10,475 bases of DNA from Bacteroidota bacterium (lineage in GTDB: Bacteria; Bacteroidota; Ignavibacteria; Kapaibacteriales; UBA2268). The stretch's first letter is position 1; each line of letters opens with the position of its first letter. The stretch spans positions 1 through 10,475 of the forward strand of contig JAFRQN010000320.1 of the NCBI GenBank assembly GCA_017428585.1, given 5' to 3'. The notes beneath the pieces are model-generated. The model was given only the letters and a program-made list of their open reading frames with translations, had not been told where the DNA came from and did not search any database. Shown here piece by piece: positions 5,448 to 10,475 of this stretch. Made by a program: the position numbers and the translations under genes.

Positions 5448-6593
5448 TTAGAGCATTTTATGCTGAAAAACTCTAACATCGCTTGTTGGATAAGCAAATG
5501 TCAAATTTCTCTTTTCCATTTCTGTTCTTAGACGCAAATTAACATATTGCTGTAAATCCATAGCTTCATTGTAAGAGTCGCCATAAGTTTTTTCAGTATC
5601 TATTACATGAAGATAAACTGTCTTAAATACATAACCAAAATCAGAGAAACCAATCAAATTAGAACGAACAAATTCTAATTTTTCAGGTTTTTCTTCGATT
5701 ATCTGCTTAAATATATGAGGAATTTCTTCCAATTTTTCATTTGGCACATCTAAAGGTATTTGGATTTCCAAAGCGATTGCACGTCTTCCCGCTCTCTTGT
5801 AATTCTGTAGTTTTGAAGATGTAATTACACCGTTAGGAATAATAATTTCTTCACCATTTATACTTGATATACGAACGCTCTTTAATCCTATCTTTACAAC
5901 AAAACCTTCAATATCATTAAATGAAATATAATCACCAATTTCAAATGGTTTGTCAGCAACAATAGAAACAAAGCTGAGGATATCGCCAAGGAATGTTTGA
6001 GCTGCCAAAGCAATCGCAATACCGCCGATACCGAAACCAGCTAACAGAGTGCTTATGTTATATTTTAGATTACTTAAAATAAAGAATACAGCTAAAATCC
6101 ATATAACTACTTTAATAATAGGGAAAAGCAGATATAAAGCGCCGTCAGGCTTTCCTGTTGCCTTGTCCACAGAACTGCGCGCTATAATCCAATATCTTAA
6201 TATGCTTATAATTATACGTGTAACTAACAGCGTAGCAATTATCATTACCACTGCATCACAATAAAAATCTACGGTTTTTGATAATTTTAAATTATAAACC
6301 GCCGTACAAACACCAGCCAAATAAACGAAAGGCATAAGCATCTTTCGTCCATTATCATGCATATAATTGCTGATTGTATCATACGAATGTTTTGAAAACT
6401 TATTAACTATCTTTACAAGCAATGTTATAATTCCCTTTAATGCTAAAGATAATATAATAAATACAATTATACCAAGACATATAGCAATAATATAATCAAG
6501 AACATGATTCTTAAAATATACTTTGCCTAATACATCATTGGCGAGCATTGTTTTATAAAATGGTATTTTGTGAATTAAATTACTAAGTATCAT
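5448..6593 (-). CDS. MscS-family mechanosensitive ion channel
   Basis: This 381-residue inner-membrane protein is expected to open under membrane tension and release solutes during hypo-osmotic shock. Hydrophobic segments lie near residues 34-60, 86-101, 112-136 and 155-178. The amphipathic pore helix at about 182-212 (L-L-A-G-F-G-I-G-G-I-A-I-A-L-A-A-Q) has the Gly/Ala packing typical of MscS TM3. The beta domain follows: D-K-P-F-E-I-G-D-Y-I (214-223), then G-x-V-x-x-I-G-L-K-S-V-R-I (230-242) and P-N-G (253-255). It is longer than E. coli MscS (286 residues), with extra N-terminal helices, more like the YbdG class, so I give no symbol. The ATG at 6593 has only a weak TTTAGG upstream. It lies 44 bases after folK and 44 before lptB on the same strand. 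A role tied to lipopolysaccharide export is not implied by sequence; co-transcription is an inference from spacing. Confidence 0.92.
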   Translation of the reverse strand: MILSNLIHKIPFYKTMLANDVLGKVYFKNHVLDYIIAICLGIIVFIILSLALKGIITLLVKIVNKFSKHSYDTISNYMHDNGRKMLMPFVYLAGVCTAVYNLKLSKTVDFYCDAVVMIIATLLVTRIIISILRYWIIARSSVDKATGKPDGALYLLFPIIKVVIWILAVFFILSNLKYNISTLLAGFGIGGIAIALAAQTFLGDILSFVSIVADKPFEIGDYISFNDIEGFVVKIGLKSVRISSINGEEIIIPNGVITSSKLQNYKRAGRRAIALEIQIPLDVPNEKLEEIPHIFKQIIEEKPEKLEFVRSNLIGFSDFGYVFKTVYLHVIDTEKTYGDSYNEAMDLQQYVNLRLRTEMEKRNLTFAYPTSDVRVFQHKML

Positions 6594-6637
6594 ATATTTA
6601 CCTAAATAAAATTTATAGTTAAAAATAATTAATCATA

Positions 6638-7090
6638 TTATAATTGTTTTAATGTTTTTTTTAGTACTGGATGCATTAAACTGCCCGCTATTTCAACAGC
6701 AGGTTTCAAAGCAAAACTGCGTAAATGAAACAATGGATGCGGTACTTTAAGCAAAGGATAATCTATTATTTGATCTCCATAGAGCAAAATATCAATATCT
6801 ATTATCCTGTCAGACCAACGTAGATTTTTTCTGCGTCCCATAGCAAATTCGATAGATTTGCACAAAAACAGCAGTTCTTTTGGCTCATATTCTACTTCTC
6901 CTAAAACAGCAGTATTCAAAAAAACATTTTTTGCAACACCGCCTTCAGGCAAAGTTTCATAAAGAGATGCTGTTTCTATATTTTGGACATTAATGCTTTT
7001 TAGATACTCTATGCACTCCTGTATGTTTTTTTCTTTATCGCCAATGCTTGTTCCCAATGCAAGCAGTACTTTTTTGTGTGTGCTGTTCAC
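6638..7090 (-). CDS. folK: 2-amino-4-hydroxy-6-hydroxymethyldihydropteridine pyrophosphokinase (HPPK)
   Basis: FolK transfers pyrophosphate from ATP to 6-hydroxymethyl-dihydropterin, the step before dihydropteroate synthase in folate synthesis. At 150 residues it has the normal length for a stand-alone enzyme. Visible motifs are L-A-L-G-T-S-I-G-D (10-18), L-P-E-G-G...F-L-N for pterin binding (48-59), the ATP/Mg loop W-S-D-R-I-I-D-I-D-I-L-L-Y-G with metal ligands D98 and D100 (92-105), and H-P-L-F-H-L-R-S-F-A-L-K-P (118-130). The start is GTG at 7090. A TAA stop sits directly before it in frame, and no other start occurs before the conserved L-A-L-G, so GTG is effectively forced. It follows folB by 32 bases, so two consecutive pathway steps are made together; folP is not in the window. 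Confidence 0.95.
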   Translation of the reverse strand: MNSTHKKVLLALGTSIGDKEKNIQECIEYLKSINVQNIETASLYETLPEGGVAKNVFLNTAVLGEVEYEPKELLFLCKSIEFAMGRRKNLRWSDRIIDIDILLYGDQIIDYPLLKVPHPLFHLRSFALKPAVEIAGSLMHPVLKKTLKQL

Positions 7091-7122
7091 TTAAATAGTA
7101 AATCATTTAATTGTTTTCAATA

Positions 7123-7488
7123 TTACAAACGGCTTTTCGTTTCCTCAACTTCAACATATTCTATATTTTGTGATATAGGAATATAGTATTTTCTTAAAGA
7201 CAGCGATATTTTATCAATAGCTTTAAACTTTGTCAAAAGTTCATCTATTATATATTTTGCAAGAGATTCAATTAAATTAAAACGTTTGTTCTTAACTATA
7301 TCAACTGTTACATTTATTATTTCACTGTAATCGACAGCCAGCTTTATATCATCATTTTTTGCAGTTTTTTGAGAATCATACCAAAATACAATATCAACTT
7401 GATATTTTCCGCCTAATTCTTTTTCGTTGGCAAGAACGCCGTGATATCCATATATTGATATATTCTTTATGGTTATCTTAGTACTCAT
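7123..7488 (-). CDS. folB: Dihydroneopterin aldolase
   Basis: FolB cleaves 7,8-dihydroneopterin to 6-hydroxymethyl-dihydropterin and glycolaldehyde, supplying FolK directly. The 121-residue length is standard for this octameric T-fold enzyme. The family pattern is clear: I-x-I-Y-G-Y-H-G-V-L-A-N-E-K-E (10-24, with E22 in the pterin-binding region), V-D-Y-S-E-I (52-57), L-I-E-S-L-A (72-77, with E74 the pterin-anchoring Glu) and K100 in R-K-Y-Y-I-P-I, the catalytic Lys position. The ATG at 7488 is two bases after the stop of the thioredoxin-fold gene, so the two are almost certainly co-transcribed and possibly coupled. The local ribosome-binding sequence is weak (TAGGA immediately before the ATG). 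Confidence 0.95.
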   Translation of the reverse strand: MSTKITIKNISIYGYHGVLANEKELGGKYQVDIVFWYDSQKTAKNDDIKLAVDYSEIINVTVDIVKNKRFNLIESLAKYIIDELLTKFKAIDKISLSLRKYYIPISQNIEYVEVEETKSRL

Positions 7489-7490
7489 TC

Positions 7491-8930
7491 CTATTCGCTC
7501 TTTTTAAGATATTTTGCCAAAGTTTTATTTAAGAAACGACCTGCCAAAGTTTCACCAACTTCTACGATTCTGCCATCAGGCGCTATCAAGATAGAGAATG
7601 GAATTTGCGTAATTTCAAATGTTCTTGCTATTGGCCCAGCAAACAATTTGGTTTCTATTCCATTATTCCATTTCAGCGTCCATGCTTCTTTTCTATACTC
7701 GTTAAGAAGGTCAAGACTTTCACAAAGACCTATTGTCACAATCTCAAAATCTTCATCATAATAATCATCATAAGCTTCTGATACATATCTTAACTCTTCA
7801 TAATCTCCAGGTCCCAATCCCCAGAAATGAATCAATAAGTATTTTCCTAAAAAAGTAGTATTGTCAAAAACTATATTCGGATTATCAATTGATTTTACTT
7901 CAAAATTGACAATAGGAAGTCCAACTTTTATCCTCTTGTTAGGAGAGTATTTGTCCTTAGCAAACAAAGCCTGCGGCTTGCCAGCGTAATTTTCCTGTAA
8001 TTTATTATAAAACTTATAACCTAACTCTTCATTTTTGTTCCTTTCAAAATAATAAACCACCGCTTGATACAATAAGTCGCATTTCAAATAGTCAAAATCA
8101 GAATTCTGCTTTAACAAATTTTGAAAATATATATTTTCAAATTGATTGTCAAGAGCACCTGCTACAGCATCCCATTTTACAGCAAAAGAATGCAGATAAT
8201 CGCATCCAACATTATATTTCTTTGTAAAAGCATTAACTATGTCTTTATCTATTAAATTTGGATTTTTAGCTAAAACAAAGTTGGATGCTATATTAAAGTA
8301 GCAGACATAGAAAGGAAATAATGAAAAATCACCCTGATTTGAATATTTTTCTATTATCTCTTTGGCATTTTTTGCAAAATTGGTAGAAGTTGAAATAAAG
8401 ACATTTGTATCATTTATTACACTCAAATTTCTTACTTCAAGATCTGCACAAGTAGTATTGTATATAGCTGCTTTTATATCTTTTAAATAGTTAATCACAT
8501 TGGTATTTTTGGAAGAGAATACCACATCATCAAAATCAATATATGGCAATATTGTTGTTGGCAGATTCATATTCAAATCGTATGCCCTCTTTGACAATGA
8601 AAAGAATGGAATTGTCAGCTTGTCCACGCTGTCTATTGATACAACCAAATTACAAAAACCTTCTTTTGGAATCTCTACTATATATTTTCCATTATTCAAT
8701 ACTTCATGCTCTGTGATTTTCATTATACCATTATCATTATAAACAGATTTAATTTTTATAATTTTAAATGGCTTCCCTTTCAAATCGCTAATAGTACCAG
8801 AAACAAAACAGCTATGTTTTGTATTCGATTTTGAAGGCTTAATTATTTTTTTTGCAGCTATTGAGCTGTAAGCAATAGATACATTTAAAACAAGCAATAT
8901 TGCAATAATCTTAAAAATAAACGATTTCAT
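7491..8930 (-). CDS. Exported thioredoxin-fold (TlpA/AhpC-TSA-like) protein lacking the CXXC motif
   Basis: This 479-residue protein starts with a signal sequence: K2, a hydrophobic stretch 4-20 and possible cleavage near A20 or A25-A26. There is no lipobox Cys at the expected place. Residues about 40-125 look like a beta-rich domain (V-S-G-T-I-S-D-L-K-G-K-P-F resembles the carboxypeptidase-regulatory-like/DUF4369-type start of Bacteroidota TlpA proteins). A helical middle follows (about 140-325), then a thioredoxin fold at about 336-478. In that fold G-K-Y-L-L-I-H-F-W (362-370) and the cis-Pro strand T-Q-I-P-F-S-I-L-I-A-P-D-G-R-I-V (441-456) are intact. The catalytic stretch after F-W reads G-L-G-P-G-D-Y, so both active-site Cys (aligned to P374 and Y377) are missing. 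It is probably a periplasmic binding or scaffold protein rather than a disulfide reductase. It lies 93 bases after tpiA and two bases before folB. No Shine-Dalgarno is visible at the ATG. Confidence 0.8.
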   Translation of the reverse strand: MKSFIFKIIAILLVLNVSIAYSSIAAKKIIKPSKSNTKHSCFVSGTISDLKGKPFKIIKIKSVYNDNGIMKITEHEVLNNGKYIVEIPKEGFCNLVVSIDSVDKLTIPFFSLSKRAYDLNMNLPTTILPYIDFDDVVFSSKNTNVINYLKDIKAAIYNTTCADLEVRNLSVINDTNVFISTSTNFAKNAKEIIEKYSNQGDFSLFPFYVCYFNIASNFVLAKNPNLIDKDIVNAFTKKYNVGCDYLHSFAVKWDAVAGALDNQFENIYFQNLLKQNSDFDYLKCDLLYQAVVYYFERNKNEELGYKFYNKLQENYAGKPQALFAKDKYSPNKRIKVGLPIVNFEVKSIDNPNIVFDNTTFLGKYLLIHFWGLGPGDYEELRYVSEAYDDYYDEDFEIVTIGLCESLDLLNEYRKEAWTLKWNNGIETKLFAGPIARTFEITQIPFSILIAPDGRIVEVGETLAGRFLNKTLAKYLKKSE

Positions 8931-8972
8931 AATTATATTTACTTATTAAAAGATTCATAAATTAAAAGCAGC

Positions 8973-9008
8973 ATATCAATTTATGATATTAAACAAAGAT
9001 CTAATATC
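8973..9008 (-). other. Overlapping alternative hairpins in the tpiA-thioredoxin-fold gap
   Basis: The 93-base gap holds two mutually exclusive small stems: ATATCA/TGATAT (8973-8978 with 8984-8989) and GATATTA/TAATATC (8985-8991 with 9002-9008). An outer CAGCAT/ATGCTG pairing (8969-8974 with 9013-9018) encloses most of the second. No U-tract follows, so this is not a standard terminator. It could be an RNA processing or attenuation structure, or only A+T-rich chance pairing. Confidence 0.25.
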
Positions 9009-9023
9009 AAAAATGCTGAACTG

Positions 9024-9794
9024 CTAAACTGACAATTTTTCTGCTGTATCAATTATAGACAAGAACTTTTCAGGAACTAAAGCTGCTCCACCAATCAATC
9101 CGCCATTGACATTTTCAACAGCAAGAATTTCTGGCGCGTTCTTATCATTTAAGCTTCCGCCATAAAGCAGATATATATCTTTTCCTGCATTAGGATATTT
9201 TTTCTCAAAGTAGCTGCGCATCCAGTCATGAGCTTCCTTTACTTCGTTTATGCTTGCAGAAACACCAGTTCCTATTGCCCATACTGGTTCGTATGCTATT
9301 ACTATATTCTTAATTTCTTCTTCAGAAATATCTGCCAAACATTCATCCAACTGTTTTTTTAATACATCGAAAGTCGTTCCATTTTTACGCTGTTCCAATG
9401 TCTCGCCTATACATAAAATAGTATTTAATTTATTTGTAAGTATAGCTTTGATTTTCTTGTTTATATCTGAATTTGATTCCTTGAAATATAGACGGCGTTC
9501 TGAATGCCCAACAATAATATATTGACATTCAACAGCCTTAAGCATATCTACTGAAATTTCACCTGTAAATGCGCCTTTTTGTTCAAAATAGCAGTTTTGA
9601 GCGCCAACTGATATTTTGGATTTGCAAACTTCCTTAAAAATACTATAAATATGCGTAAAAGGCGGGCATATAATAATTTTTGATTTTAGATTTGCAATTT
9701 GATCCACATTTAAAGCAATATTTTTTGCGATTTCAACACCATCTGTTATGGTTGTATTCATCTTCCAATTGCCAGCAATGATAAATTTATTCAT
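9024..9794 (-). CDS. tpiA: Triosephosphate isomerase
   Basis: TpiA interconverts dihydroxyacetone phosphate and glyceraldehyde 3-phosphate in glycolysis and gluconeogenesis. The 256-residue length is normal for this (beta/alpha)8 barrel. Catalytic residues are all present: N9 and K11 in A-G-N-W-K-M-N, H97 in V-G-H-S-E-R-R, and E169 in A-Y-E-P-V-W-A-I-G-T-G, which includes the hinge of mobile loop 6. The phosphate-binding Y-G-G-S-L (211-215) and G-G-L-I-G-G-A-A-L (231-239) complete the active site. The ATG at 9794 overlaps the end of lptC by eight bases, and GGGAG lies nine bases upstream, inside lptC, so translation is probably coupled. Linking a glycolytic enzyme to lptC is a genomic arrangement, not evidence of a functional link. 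Confidence 0.97.
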   Translation of the reverse strand: MNKFIIAGNWKMNTTITDGVEIAKNIALNVDQIANLKSKIIICPPFTHIYSIFKEVCKSKISVGAQNCYFEQKGAFTGEISVDMLKAVECQYIIVGHSERRLYFKESNSDINKKIKAILTNKLNTILCIGETLEQRKNGTTFDVLKKQLDECLADISEEEIKNIVIAYEPVWAIGTGVSASINEVKEAHDWMRSYFEKKYPNAGKDIYLLYGGSLNDKNAPEILAVENVNGGLIGGAALVPEKFLSIIDTAEKLSV

Positions 9795-10335
9795 GACTCA
9801 TAACTCCCGTTACTTTAAAAATTTTATAATTGCGAAGCTGTTCATCAGATTCTAAACCTACTCCATTTATTATTTCTCTTGGAGTATTGATAGTAACAGC
9901 AACATCTGAATGTATTTTTTTATTAAGATTATTCCAGCTTAACTCCTGAGTTTCCAAACGAGTATGCGTGCTGTCCGAAACAACGACTACATTCCCTTTT
10001 GCAAACATATTTTTTGTAATATCGTCTATTTTAACTTCCTCTGCTGTCAAAACAACATTTGATCTGCCTGTTTTTGAATAAAACACAACTTTAACATTAC
10101 CATCAAGCAATGAATAATTTTCACTGGTAAATACCTGTCCACGATCCGATTTCACAATAGCTTTAGTATAAGCAGAATCTATCAAAACAATTTTTAATTC
10201 ACTGCTTATCTGATCTGCTTTTTGTTCTAAACTATCCGCTTCAGTATTGTCTGTATTTATTTTATGTCCAGCTTCCCTGCATGATGCAAATATAAAAACA
10301 GCAATAAGGAATATAAAACAAAATTTACTATTCAT
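9787..10335 (-). CDS. lptC: LPS export protein LptC, lipoprotein form
   Basis: LptC receives lipopolysaccharide from LptB2FG and passes it to LptA. The 182-residue protein begins with a lipoprotein signal (hydrophobic 5-17, lipobox F-A-S-C19), so it is probably lipid-anchored and not held by a transmembrane helix as in E. coli; I recall this form from Bacteroidota-type LptC. After a polar linker (20-45), residues about 50-175 form short repeated beta segments. They end in L-E-T-Q-E-L-S-W-N (127-135), K-K-I-H-S-D (139-144), I-N-G-V-G-L-E-S-D (156-164) and L-R-N-Y-K-I (167-172), the OstA/LptC beta-jellyroll signature. The ATG at 10335 has no Shine-Dalgarno. It is the first gene of the cluster and overlaps tpiA by eight bases. 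The assignment rests on the C-terminal pattern, the lipobox and lptB at the other end of the cluster. Confidence 0.85.
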   Translation of the reverse strand: MNSKFCFIFLIAVFIFASCREAGHKINTDNTEADSLEQKADQISSELKIVLIDSAYTKAIVKSDRGQVFTSENYSLLDGNVKVVFYSKTGRSNVVLTAEEVKIDDITKNMFAKGNVVVVSDSTHTRLETQELSWNNLNKKIHSDVAVTINTPREIINGVGLESDEQLRNYKIFKVTGVMSHE

Positions 10336-10355
10336 ATAAACAATATTATAAATAA

Positions 10356-10363
10356 CAAAAATA
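10356..10363 (-). promoter_or_regulatory. Possible Bacteroidota-type -7 element upstream of lptC
   Basis: TATTTTTG on the - strand fits the TAnnTTTG -7 consensus of Bacteroidota housekeeping promoters and would start transcription about 14 bases before the lptC ATG. No convincing TTTG -33 partner is present at the right distance, so it is only a candidate. Confidence 0.25.
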
Positions 10364-10380
10364 CAAAATTATAAATAAAT

Positions 10381-10410
10381 AATTAAATAATTAATTAAAA
10401 TTATTTAATT
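10381..10410. repeat. Perfect 12-base A+T inverted repeat upstream of lptC
   Basis: AATTAAATAATT (10381-10392) and AATTATTTAATT (10399-10410) are exact inverted copies around a 6-base loop. The repeat has no G or C and no U-tract distinct from its surroundings, so it is weak as a terminator. It could be a regulator site for the cluster or the end of an upstream transcript. Nothing else is seen in the final 140 bases. Confidence 0.4.
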
Positions 10411-10475
10411 TTATAACTATTAAGAATATAAGGACATTTATTTTTAATATTGATTTAGGAAATAACTCGCTTAAT

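Noticed and set aside
6049..6264. 71-codon open frame on the + strand
   Set aside because: It is antisense to the membrane region of the MscS-type gene; its hydrophobic stretches mirror the opposite strand.
8500..8742. 80-codon open frame on the + strand
   Set aside because: It is antisense to the N-terminal domain of the thioredoxin-fold gene and has no motif or ribosome-binding site.
9250..9525. 91-codon open frame on the + strand
   Set aside because: It is antisense to the catalytic core of tpiA, whose conserved residues confirm the - strand as coding.

Overview
This is a low-GC window (clearly A+T-rich, most extreme between genes) from a Gram-negative bacterium. Lipopolysaccharide-export genes (a lipoprotein-type LptC and LptB) imply an outer membrane. 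A lipoprotein LptC, an N-terminally anchored thioredoxin-fold protein, several starts with no Shine-Dalgarno sequence, and one possible TAnnTTTG promoter element all lean towards the Bacteroidota/Chlorobi/Kapabacteria side of the FCB group. That placement is an inference with moderate to low confidence. No rRNA, tRNA, CRISPR array, insertion sequence or origin was seen.

Layout. (1) Positions 1-664 hold the 3' part of a leucine-rich-repeat protein on the + strand, closed by a bidirectional terminator. (2) Positions about 716-4452 hold a compact accessory block. It contains an Nmad3-like protein (nucleotide-modification-associated domain 3, - strand), an HNH/zinc-type restriction endonuclease (+ strand), and two different amino-DNA methyltransferases (- strand). 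The methyltransferases are translationally coupled and converge on the nuclease across a bidirectional terminator that overlaps a stop codon. (3) Positions 4562-10335 hold a seven-gene minus-strand chromosomal cluster transcribed lptC > tpiA > thioredoxin-fold protein > folB > folK > MscS-type channel > lptB, ending in an intrinsic terminator. (4) The last 140 bases are A+T-rich upstream DNA for that cluster.

How the genes work together. The nuclease and two methyltransferases look like a Type II, probably Type IIS, restriction-modification system: two methyltransferases of different classes suit an asymmetric site whose strands are methylated separately. The Nmad3 gene diverges from the nuclease across 254 bases and may add or read a further base modification. 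The minus-strand cluster mixes envelope functions (LptC and LptB, MscS, a periplasmic thioredoxin-fold protein) with core metabolism (triosephosphate isomerase, two consecutive folate enzymes). No lptA is seen beside either lpt gene.

The best candidate for something undescribed is the association of Nmad3, carrying an unusual cysteine cluster, with a two-methyltransferase HNH restriction system. The second is the thioredoxin-fold protein that has lost its CXXC active site.
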